Assembly: GCA_038502445.1 (NCBI GenBank) | Contig: JAHLJS010000002.1 | Span: forward strand, 72,927,383-72,991,382 | Source of the DNA: Eremochloa ophiuroides | Lineage: Eukaryota; Streptophyta; Magnoliopsida; Poales; Poaceae | Direction of reading: 5' to 3' | DNA length: 64,000 nt | Part shown: piece by piece, positions 46,331 through 57,003 of the stretch | Layout: each line of letters starts with the position of its first letter | Numbering within the stretch: position 1 is the stretch's first letter | The notes under the pieces: model-generated | What the model saw: the letters and a program-made list of their open reading frames with translations, nothing else | What the model was told of the DNA's origin: nothing | The model's database searches: none | Translations under genes and position numbers: made by a program

Positions 46331-47979
46331 TGTTGACTGGTGGACAACAGTCAACTTTTATTAGAACTTTAGACACAAAAGGATACATGAATACACACTA
46401 GTCTAGGGTTTTAACTGACAATTTTCATGAGTTTTGCATACTCTGTATTTTCCAGGGGTCATTCCAGAAAAGCATAAAAGAATGATTAAAGTGCATAAAA
46501 GACACGAAACTTTACCGCGAAGGCAATATCGTCATCAGGACCCTAGAAGCATCTAGAGAACACCCGAAGCAACCGGGGCCCCACGACCTGACAGGTGGCG
46601 CCGGCCGGCACCAAGGGGGACCGGTCGGGGCCCCCCTAGGGTTTTGCCCTCCGTCTTCTGGAGTCTTCTTCCACCGTCTTTGAGGAGCCATCTCGGCCCT
46701 TGGTTAAGTCGGTTTTATCCTACGGTGCACGTGCATCCCATCGGGCTATAAATAAAGGAGCAGACCCCCTGGAGGCATCCAATAATTCATCCAACGCATC
46801 AAGTCTTCGGTCAAGCCATCCAGAGCCTCCTAGTTCATCAAGAGCCTTCTAGTTCATAGTTCTATCCTAGTTAGATTAGAAGTAGAGGAGTTCTAGTTCT
46901 TCAGCGGGATCTGGAGCCCTGGCGTCTGTCTGGAGCGCGGAGTTCGGTATAGTTCTAGTTCTTTCTCTATTATTGTATCCTTCATTATGATTAGGGAACC
47001 ATTGTTCTTAATAGTTCATATGTTCTTGATTACAATAGTCATTGTCTATTTTGATTATATGTCTAGTATAGTTGGTTTGATCTTATTGAATTCATGTAAT
47101 TGCTCGTATAGCAGTTTATCCAAACGATCGTTGGGTAGATGATGACCAATATGTGGACGTGGTGTCTAGATATTCTATTTATCTGTGAGTGCACCCTGAT
47201 GTGCCAGGTCATGTGGTAGATCGCGTAGGTAACAGCTACGTGGAGTCCTCTGTAGTCCACCCCCCGTATGTAGGCAAGCAGGCACGGTCACGAAGTTGGG
47301 TGATGACTCTGTTTCACATCCTTCCTAGATGATGCCATTTACATGTGATCATGATATAGGACTTATCTAACAATGATTGCTAGATGTAATTGCACTAATT
47401 ATTATTCATTGATGTAGTTATAGAATTACCTTAGATATTAATTCCTTAGTTTATCCATTGGCTAGCTAGTACTATGACTAGAAAGTGCTCTGATGTTTAC
47501 CCATTATTTATGATGCTTGATCATACTTATCACCTTTATTTATCTTTATTATCTTGTGACCTCTACCTGTGATGAGTAGAGTAAATGACATCGATAACAC
47601 CGCTTATTCATTGTATATAGTTGCTATCAATATAATAGATTAAAGTTTATCCAGTCCTTCCCAGTGGTATAAATATAAATCGACAGCCTGGTAGACTCTA
47701 GGTAAAATGCTACAATGGTATAATTATCTGTCCGCTTGCAGAATTGATCTTAGTTTATATTTATATATTTCTGCCTAGTTACATTGAATAATATATGGAA
47801 CCTTTATTTATTCTTAGCATATATAATTAGGGATGACAATCCTAGTTCATGCGTAAGAATGTTCGTAGATAAGTGGCTAGTTGCTAATGACTAGTTAATT
47901 AATTACCATACATCTCTAATCTCGTCTCTAGTATTAAAAGTTATATAGTTATATTTGGCGACGTTAGTAGATGTCAACA
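46331..47979 (+). repeat. 5' LTR of element C (Athila-like)
   Basis: It starts TGTTGACTGG and ends GTAGATGTCAACA. A TATA box GGCTATAAATAAAGG is near 46743-46757. The primer site follows after an 8-nt spacer. GGTTT at 46326-46330 is the expected left copy of its target duplication in element D. Confidence 0.88.
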
Positions 47980-47987
47980 AGCATTTT

Positions 47988-48004
47988 TGGTGCCGTTGCC
48001 GAGG
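47988..48004 (+). promoter_or_regulatory. Primer-binding site of element C (tRNA-Asp type)
   Basis: TGGTGCCGTTGCCGAGG complements the 3' end of tRNA-Asp with two changes from the perfect site in element A. Confidence 0.85.
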
Positions 48005-48135
48005 AAGGCACATTAAACTTAGGAAATACTGATAACATATATACATAATGGATAAGATTGTGTTACCGATTGATCTCTAACTCAAATAGGCACACCCTTG
48101 TTTTTATCATTTGCTTATCTTATGCAGGGTGATGC

Positions 48136-51050
48136 ATGAATGGTTTTTCTCTTCCAAACAACTTCACTGATGATCCAGAGAAACTCCTTAGAAGGAAGAA
48201 GGTTGTAGAGGCGAGGGACAATTTTGAGTCACTATCAAGAATACCCATCGCTGCTCAAGCTAGTCCATCAGAGGAGCCAGCTCTAACATTGGAAGAAGAA
48301 CACTTAGGAGAAGATTTAGCTTCTGCGTTTGAAGACATGGTTGAGAAGACACTGCGCGAGTTCTCTGCCCCAACAACAGAAAACATCCGGACTGGACAAG
48401 CAGTCAACACTGGGGAGAATGGATTCGAGCTCAAACCTGCTCTTATCACCATGGTTCAAGCCAGTCAATTTTGTGGAAAAGCTCATGAAGATGCAAGTGC
48501 ACACTTACAACACTTTCTATAGATCTGCAGCACCTTCACTATCAGAGGAGTACCAAGAGATGCTATTTTACTCCGTCTTTCCCGTTTTCACTTTTGGGGA
48601 AAGCTAAGCAATGGTTCTACGCCAACAAAGAAAAGAACCCTACATGGGACCGATGCTCAACTGCTTTCCTGGCAAAATTCTTTCCTACAGGCAAGACGAA
48701 TGCTCTGCTTGGGAAAATTTCAAGCTTTCAACAAAAACATGATGAATCTTTCACTGAAGCATGGGAAAGATTTCAAGATTATATTGAAGACTGTCCTCAT
48801 CATGGGATAGAGGATTGGCTATTGATGTAGACCTTCTACCATGGGCTTATCTCTAGTACCCGTGAGTCCATAGATGCTGCAGCAGGAGGAACTTTCCTGT
48901 CCCTTAAGCTCCCAGAAGCTAAAGCACTTGCTGAGAAGATGGCCTCAAATCCAAACTGTATTGAAGAACGAAATCAACCTCACAAGAGAGGAGGAGGCAT
49001 CCATCATCTCAAGGAAACTGACATGGTCACTACCAAGCTAGACCTCATCATGAAGAAGCTCGATATAGAGAGAAAGGAAGTCATGCATATTAATGATTCT
49101 CGCATGACCTGTGAAGAATGCGGAGATTACGGGCATTCAGCTGTCAACTGCCCTACATTACAAGAGGATGTGAACTTCATCAACAATAACACCTACTATC
49201 ATCCTCAGCAAGGTCCAAGATGGAACCAGCCAAACCAAGGATGGAATCAGCAACCTCGACAAGGTAACTACCAAGGTAACAACCAAGGTAATAATTACAA
49301 TAATTACAATCTTCCACCTTTTGTTGCTGGTCAATCTAAATTGTTAGATCAAATGTCTAGAAAGGTAGCCTCTAATGATAAAGCTTTAGAAAGCATTGAT
49401 ACTAGAATGGATACCTTTGCATCTGCTATAAAGAATCAGCACAGCTTTAATAAAATGTTAGAATCACAATTAGCTCAGCTAGCTGCTGCTGTCCCTCCAT
49501 TTGAGAAAGGTGAGATTCTGGGCTAGCCGGAAGATTTAGAAACTGCTAACCTTGTTGATATTCACAATGCAACCCAATACCATATTGAGCCTACAGATAT
49601 ACAGTGGATTGATCACTCACTACCTGAGAAGATGGAAGACCCTAGAAGACCTATCATTCCTATCTCTATAGGATGTCACAGCTTTCCAGAAGCTATCTAC
49701 GATTTCGGCGCAAGTGTCAACATAATGCCCAAGGTAATTTATGAGAAAATATTAGGTGATCCTTTGTTATACACAGATATGCATTTGCAGGTTGTAGATC
49801 AGTCCATTTGCTACCCCGAGGGAGTGCTAGATGAAGCTATCATCAGAATGGGGCAATCGTATGTCCCAATTGACTTTGTGATCATGGAGACAGGAGGAGA
49901 TGAGAAGGCACCCATTATTTTGGGACGACCATTCTTGTGCACAACCAAAGCCATCATCTATACGGAACATGCCAAGATTGTCCTCTCCATCAAGGACAAG
50001 AAAGAGAGATTCTAGTTCAAGAACCGCATCTTAAAGACTCCTGCAGTCCCGAAGCAATTCCATCAACAAGAAGAGCAACAACAACCAGTACCCAAGAAGA
50101 AGAACAATAGAAGATGAAGGAAGAACAAGCCCCAGCATGTACCTGAAGAAACTGCTCAACTAATCACTGCTCTTAACACAAAAATGGATCATATGCTCCC
50201 CCAACCATTTCCAACGAAGAAAGGTGACCCAGGTGTACCAATCATTGAATGCACAATCAGAAACACCGCTTTTGCCGACACCATTTGCGACACTGGATCA
50301 GGTGTCAACTTAATGTCCCAAAAGGTATATGATGATTTATTTAATGATTTACCTCTATACCCAACATATATTCAGTTGCAGATGGCAGACCAATCACTAA
50401 GATTCCCTGAAGGCGTGGTTAAGGACGTTATGGTAAGAATTCAAGATAAATATATACCCGCAGATTTTCTAATCCTTGACATGTAGGGAGACGATGAATC
50501 ACCTATTCTTTTGGGAAGACCGTTCCTCTACACTACCAATGCTATTGTCTACATCGGGTCTGGATAGATCCACTTCAACCTACCCATGGGAAAGGTACGC
50601 TGTCAATTTAGAACACTTGTTAACCATGAGCAGACCAGGAAGCAACGCAACAGGAGAAGACACCAAGCCCGCCGTCAGGCTGCCCAGCCTCACTGTGGAT
50701 GGGAAGAATTCCCTAGCAAGATTGTGAAGTATAAAGACTGCTACAAGGAGCAAGAGGAAGCCGTACAAGCACCACACTGGAGTGAGTGGGAAGCGGAAGC
50801 TGAAAGGATGGATCAGATTACTAAGGCAGAGAAAGAAGAGATCCACGCACAATTAGAAGAATGGATGAAGAGAGATAAAGAGTCAAGAGAAGCACACCTA
50901 AGGGAGTGTAACAAGGAAGAGCTGGAGCTAGAAAAGAGAGAAGCGGAAGAGGCAGAAATGAGATGGATGGAGAAAGAAGAAGCACCTATTACACCACCGC
51001 AAAATGCGGAATTGACTGAGGTAACCTCAGACGATGAACCTGCTGAGTAA
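48136..51050 (+). pseudogene. Element C gag with two tandem aspartic proteases and a coiled-coil tail
   Basis: It starts at 48136 (MNGFSLPNNFTDDPEKLLRR). There is a TAG at 48520 and one frameshift near 48590. From 48594 a single frame runs to a TAA at 51048-51050, broken only by in-frame stops (48828, 49524, 50013, about 50115, 50484, 50565). Order: gag core (KAKQWFYANK), CCHC knuckle CEECGDYGHSAVNC near 49110, an Asn/Gln-rich linker, protease 1 (DFGASVNIMPK near 49700; ILGRPFL near 49920), protease 2 (DTGSGVNLMSQ near 50290; LLGRPFL near 50510), and a Glu/Lys-rich coiled coil (50740-51000). No reverse transcriptase or integrase is present. Protease 1 resembles that of B and protease 2 that of A. 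Confidence 0.8.
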
Positions 51051-52095
51051 GTACTCTCCTCTCTCTAAGTCTTGTCGGTAGACCTTAAATTCCGTACCCT
51101 AACCATAAGGTTAGAATGGTAGTTATCTAATTAAGTTAGCATTCATTAGTAATTAGTACAATCATTATTGCACATCAAATATAAAACAACAAAAATATTT
51201 ACTCTTTTATTTACTGCATCATAAAAACTAAAGCCCCATGTGAATGTACTTATGGTAAACCCTGTAAACATATTCACTGTGGCGGCATAAAAACAAAAAT
51301 AGTAAAAATAATATATATTAATAATAATAGCATCTATATTTACTTTATTGCATTATGAAAATCCTAAGCCCCATGAGAATAAATATTCTCCGTGGTGGCA
51401 TAAAAATATAGCATGCATACATATTTGATTGCTGCATAAGAAAATTAGAAAACCTGAAAAGAGAATCCTATCAGAATCCTGCTAGAATCTGTCAATTAAA
51501 ATCAACCCAGAGAATAATCAATTGCTCATTGGCTGACCGCTAACCCCTTGTTAAATTCAAGCCTCGAGTTTTGGTTTTCTTGTTGGAGTTTAATTATGCA
51601 GGAATTATATTATGACTAAGGAGAGAGTCTATCAGTGGCACCCACCAGGACTACTACTGGCTAGCTCACTCTGAAGATCATTCAACACCAAGTATTGCAA
51701 ACATCTAGCTTGGGGAGGAGCATCCCCTAGTTATCAAGTAATTATACCTAGGCGATTATTGAGTCTGTTTTATATAGTCATAAAATACCAAAAATATGTG
51801 AGCACATGAAGGTTCACCATAGTATCATAGGAAAATTCTAAAAATACCAAAAATATGTGGGCACATGAAGGTCCACAAGTCATAGAGTCTTTTTGAGTCC
51901 AATCAAAAATAATTAGAGCAAAATAAACACTTAGCTATATATTAGAGCATGTTCAGAGTCAGTCTAGTCTAGAATCAAATAAAATTGATAAACAGTAAAA
52001 TTTTGTCTTGGAGATGATGAATAGTTGCTCTGTTGGCATTCCTTTCAAGTGCCTAGTTTTCAACCTCAAATTCTCCCGAGTTTTAGATACTACTG
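51051..52095 (+). other. Element C noncoding region with stem-loops, cut by element I
   Basis: Contents: stem-loop copies at 51231-51292 and 51366-51402, a polypurine-like CTAGCTTGGGGAGGAG near 51705-51720, and a direct repeat with core AAAATATGTG(A/G)GCACATGAA (starts at 51782 and 51841). No ORF is supported. The stretch ends at 52095 with TACTG, the expected left target duplication of element I. Confidence 0.6.
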
Positions 52096-53771
52096 TGTTA
52101 ACACCGAATTTTGGGCTGGTAGCCGAAAGCCGATACCGAAGGAAGATAGCCGATCTCGGAAGCAGATTCCGTCCAGCAGAAGGAAGGAGAATAGCCGATT
52201 GCACGGAGAATCGGTTATCGGGCGAAGGTGACAGAAGGCGTGCAGCGTCGGTATTGGTGACGTCATCTAGAGTCTGCACCGCCAAGATGCGATCACGATC
52301 GGAGTCCGTTATGAAAGGGAAGATGTGACTCCAACTTACCATAGATATAGGATAGTTTGTTAGTTTCCTTATCTATTGATGAGTTGTGATTCGACTAGGA
52401 CTCTATCTACGCTCAGGGTATAAATATAAGCCCTCAACCATTGTAAATACAACAACATCAATACAATACAACTTTCGGCTCCGGCCAAACAAACCCTAGA
52501 GTCAGTCGAGTCCGACGAGTTACTTCATCCAGGCTGGGTGTCATTCGGTGGACGCAGGCTTGCTTGTAAGTATCGTCAACCCCCTGTTAAACTATGTCTT
52601 TTTAGCGTCATCCGGTGGACGTGGAAGCATGGCGGACCAGGGTCCTTGCTAAGCTCTGTTTCTTTGGCGTCATCCGGTGGACGTGGGAAGCACAGTGAGT
52701 CAAGGATGATTCACGCTGGTTTACCCGATCAATCTTTGTTAACCGTCATCCGGTGGACGAGATGCAGATTAGGACGGTTTTCACGCGCGGATTAGTTATC
52801 GATTCGTGTTTGTTTGCTTGATTAATCTATTAGTTAACGTCATCCGGTGGACAGGCTATAAATTAAGACGGTTTGCATGCATGGATTAGTTATCGGCTCT
52901 AGTTAAATTTGGCAGTTTAGCTAGATTCATTAAGTTACCGATGTTGCCTATGTTTATTGTTTATTATTTAAAGCAACCATCAATTTGCCCGTCTTGATCC
53001 ATATGCGTCGGCTTATATCTAATAGATCTATATGTTCAACGAATTATGTTTGCCATTCGTTTTATATTGATAAGATAGAATGTTTTGCACCAGCCGGTTG
53101 TATTTTGGATCTAGATTAGATACGGGTCGCACTCAAGTAATAAAATAAACATTGCCTAGATTCAAGGGTTAACGGATCTAAGTTGCAACTTCATCATGAC
53201 TGCCTCGATCCGCTCGATCTCCACTGTTGCAAGATTGTGATTTAGATCTATTAGCCGGAGAGTTGAAACATTGTTTGCTTTATAGGCTTGTATGTTGCTC
53301 GTATACACTAAATCGGCAGAAATAGCCGATTTCTTCTTGTTTTACATTGAGACATCTTATGATCATGTTAGCTTGCTGTGACTACATCTTTTATAATATA
53401 CTTCCGTCTAATGCAAGTATATATCATTGAATTCATGTCTGAATTGGTTAACTTGAGTTATAATGCATGTTTCGCTACAATCGGTTCATAACATGACGGA
53501 ATCGGTTTTCTAGTCGATCTCCCATTACATCGGCTCTTCGAGCCATACAATTGGAACTACCTGGACATACCGGTTAGTTCTGCCCTGTGATTACTGATTA
53601 CGTTTTGTTTCCTTGTCAATTGCAGGTCAAATTGACTGGCACGCTTGGGTGTTACTGACACTCTCAGACCGGGTCCGAAGCTAGCTAGATCTGCGAGAGC
53701 TTTACTGCCTCAAGGGTCTTTTCCGGCTTCGCTGGTGTATTGGGCTTAGGGAACCACTTTTTGTGCCAACA
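52096..53771 (+). repeat. 5' LTR of element I (Ty3/gypsy, Tat lineage)
   Basis: It starts TGTTAACACC and ends TGTGCCAACA. The TATA box GGGTATAAATATAAG is at 52416-52430. The leader contains GTCATCCGGTGGACG repeats, a strong splice donor at 52566 and an acceptor at 53625. It aligns with the 3' LTR at 62450 with about 20-25 substitutions and one 4-bp indel over about 1,550 bp (counted by eye), so the insertion is young. Confidence 0.95.
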
Positions 53772-53778
53772 CACCTTT

Positions 53779-53796
53779 TGGCACGCTCGGTGGGAC
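53779..53796 (+). promoter_or_regulatory. Primer-binding site of element I
   Basis: TTGGCACGCTCGGTGGGA lies about 7 nt after the LTR in the expected place and form (TGG start). I could not match it confidently to a specific tRNA. Confidence 0.65.
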
Positions 53797-53811
53797 CTTT
53801 CATTGAAGACC

Positions 53812-56800
53812 ATGGCAAAAGGAAAGGCTGCGGCGGACGGCCCCTCCAGGGATGACGGTGTCCTCAGGGTTAGGGTCAAAGACCTCAGTGAGGAGGACGC
53901 GGCGGTACTGAACAAGATTGTTGAAGAATTCGCTGATGCCTGCCTGCTTTCATTCAGCAAGCAGCATGATGGCTCTGTAGTGAAGAAGAATGCATTCCCG
54001 AGATGGATCATGGACGGCCATTCTGATAAATCTGAAGAGGAGTGCAAGGCCGACCTCAAGCAGATGCTGGAAGAAGCGACCTGGGAGGCCGCCTATTCAA
54101 CAGTCGGCCATCACCATAAATCCTTCCTGCAGACATTCTATAACATCATGAAGACTGTTCTCAAACGGCAGGATTGGGAGTCTCTGGGTCCGGTTTACTT
54201 CAACATACCCGCAGAGGATGCAGATCCAAAAGCAGCGGCAAGGACCTCCAATTCCTCACCGCAACAGCCGAGCCAGCCGAAAACGCCAGGGCAGGGTGCC
54301 ACTGCGGCCGGTTCGGCTCAAAAAATAGCAGCTTCTCCAAGATTATACAAAGATCATACTCCGGAGGAGCTTGCCGCTTTCATGCAGGCCACTGGACAGT
54401 CGGTGAACTCGATGAACTCATCAGCAGTGAACCCGACAGCTGGAAATACGCCGGCGGCAGACGTGGCCAACCCAACTCCTGGATACCATGAGGGGATCAC
54501 ATATCAAAACCTTCAGGCAGCGCCGTATCCGGGGTACGCCCAGACACCCAACAATCAACTGCTGGAGCAGATGAGTGCCATGCTCCGTGATACGTTCGGT
54601 TTACAGCCGAAGACCGGGACTGGAATCAAATACAGGCGCCCTTACCCCGAGTGGTACGACCGAGTGACATTGCCGCCCAGGTATCGCTTACCCGACTTCT
54701 CCAAGTTCAGTGGGCAGGACGACATCACCACCATGGAGCACATCAGCCGTTACCTGACCCAGCTCGGCGAAGCTTCGTATGAGGTAGCTCACAGGGTCCG
54801 GCTCTTTCCGCTATCATTGACAGGGTCGGCGTTTAGCTGGTTTGCATCTATGGAGCCTGGCTCGATTCAAGGCTGGGAAGATCTGGAGACTAAATTCCAT
54901 AATTACTTCTTCTCCGGCACTGGGGAGAAAGACATCACAGATATCACCAACATGCGCCAAAAGCCGAATGAACTTGGATCGGCTTTCATCAAGCGGTTCA
55001 GGGAGACCAGGAACATGTGTTACTCTTTGAACCTGAACGACAAGCAGCTCTCCAAGATAGTGGTCAGTGGGTTGCTCCCACACATCCAAGAGAAGCTTGT
55101 GGGCACCAACTTAAACAGCATCAGCGAGGTGATGCAGAGGGTGGCCGCATTAGAACAGCAGGCCCAGAGTTTCAAGAAGGAATCAAAATACAAGCAGGCC
55201 TACGTCTGTGATTCCGACTCAGAGGATGGAGAGAATGAAGAAGTGGCTGCTGTTGAGCTTAAATGGGGAACAAAGCCCATGGCCGTACCGAAGGGTTGGA
55301 GCGCGGAAGATCAATACGACTTTGACACGCGCAAGCTGGACAAACTCTTCGACCTATTAGTCAGTGCAGGCCACATCACCTTCCCAGCTGATTACGTCAA
55401 GCCATCTCCTAAAGATTTGCAGGGAAAACCGTTCTGCCAGTACCACGGCCTCAGCTCACACTCCACAAACAATTGCCGCAATTTCAAAGCAGCAATCCAG
55501 AATGCTATTAGGCGCGGTTTGTTGAAATTTGAGGCTCCTCCCAAGGGGAAGATGAAGATCGACAAATTCCCATTCCCGAAAGGGCAGAACATGGTCCAGA
55601 TCGCGAATCCTCTGACTAAAGTAAAGGTATTAACCTCCGAACGGGACAGGAAGAACTCCTCAGTTGATACCGATGCACAAATCACAGCTGAGGAGCTGGC
55701 GCTGATCAAAGGAAGGAGGGAACAGAATCAGAGGCAGCCGGAGCAGGGAGAATCCAGTGGCACCAAGAGCAGGAGGCCCACACACCAGCACCTTCTGAAC
55801 AAGTGGCGGCGACAGAAAGAGAAAGATCATCAAAGGCGGCTGCAGCGCGAAGAAGAGGAGTACCGCAGGTGGCTCCGCGAAGAAGAAGAGACGCGCTATC
55901 ATGAAGAAATGACCCGCCACCGGGGAGGTGAGGAGGATCATTGGCATTGCCCATTCTTCCGACATTGTTGGAATGAAGGCCTGAGACTGCCAACGCTGCG
56001 CAACTGCCTAGAATGCAGCGATCAGTACCAAGAGTACAGGCAGTCCCAGGTCAACCGCCGGTCTGTGCATCAGAGGCTGGGTAGCCCCCACAGCCCGCGG
56101 GATCGGCGTGGAAAAAGGGACTCGCACGATCGGCCTGATGAAGCGGTAGTTGAACGCCGACAGCCGGTTTGGCAAGAGAATCAGTGGTGCCCAGGGGATC
56201 TAACTAGGAGCCAAAGGCGCCGGGTGCAACGGCTCAGAAACAGAGAGCTCCAAGCTAAGGGACGTGCCAAACAGGTATGGCGTGAGAAGCCTCCACAAAA
56301 TAATGGAAAGGCTGTAGCCGATGCACAGATGGTGTTCGGGCTGCCTGCAGAGTTCAGAGCCAAGAAGTATGATACCGAGTCTGACTCAGACGATTCGGGA
56401 TCAGAAGACGGAGTGGCCAATTTAGTGCTCGCACAGCAAGCTACTTTTGATAAGCCAGCCAAGAATCGACATTTGAAGGCTCTCTATCTCAAAGGTTATG
56501 TCGACGGCATGCCCATGACGAAGATGTTGTAGGATGGTGGTGCCACTGTCAATCTCATGCCCTACACTACATTCCGCAAGCTAGGCAAGGGTCCCGATGA
56601 TCTAATAGAAACTGATCTGATGCTCAAGGATTTCGGGGGCAATTCTTCCAACACTCGGGGAGCAATCAACGTCGAGCTAACAGTGGGGAAGAAGACACTG
56701 CTTACCACCTTTTTCGTGATCGACAGTAAAGGTGCCTACAGCTTGCTACCCGGACGCGACTGGATTCATGCCAACTGCTGCGTGCCATCGACCATGTATC

Positions 56801-57003
56801 AGTGCCTCATTCAGTGGCATGGCGATGAGGTCGAAGTGATCCCGGCCGACGACTCGGTCAGCGTGGCGACGGCAGATGCCACATACTGGGAAGCTGGGGA
56901 TCATGACTGTTTCTCTGGCAAGACTTGGGAAGGAGGCTCCATCAAGGTCAGTGATGAGAGTCAACAGCCGATCAGGGCAATCGGCTCTGAGTCTTTTTAT
57001 TAA
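53812..57003 (+). pseudogene. Element I gag-protease (Tat lineage), stop inside the protease
   Basis: I chose the ATG at 53812 (MAKGKAAADGPS), because an earlier in-frame ATG lies inside the LTR. Residues about 270-420 form the retrotrans_gag region (LFPLSLTGSAFSWFASM). A zinc-knuckle-like CQYHGLSSHSTNNC is near residue 541. A highly charged Arg/Glu stretch (55690-56300) precedes the protease. A TAG at 56530-56532 stands immediately before the catalytic DGGATVN. The frame then continues unchanged through the rest of the protease (LLPGRDW near 56740) to a TAA at 57001. The protease would mature the polyprotein; this copy should not make it unless the stop is read through. Confidence 0.88.

Noticed and set aside
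54174..54491. Alternative-frame ORFs within the gag of element I
   Set aside because: They overlap a long, domain-bearing frame and have no features of their own.
56530..56532. TAG before the protease as a programmed readthrough site like that of some gammaretroviruses
   Set aside because: It sits inside the protease fold, directly before the catalytic aspartate, rather than between gag and pol. Other lesions nearby favour a plain nonsense mutation.
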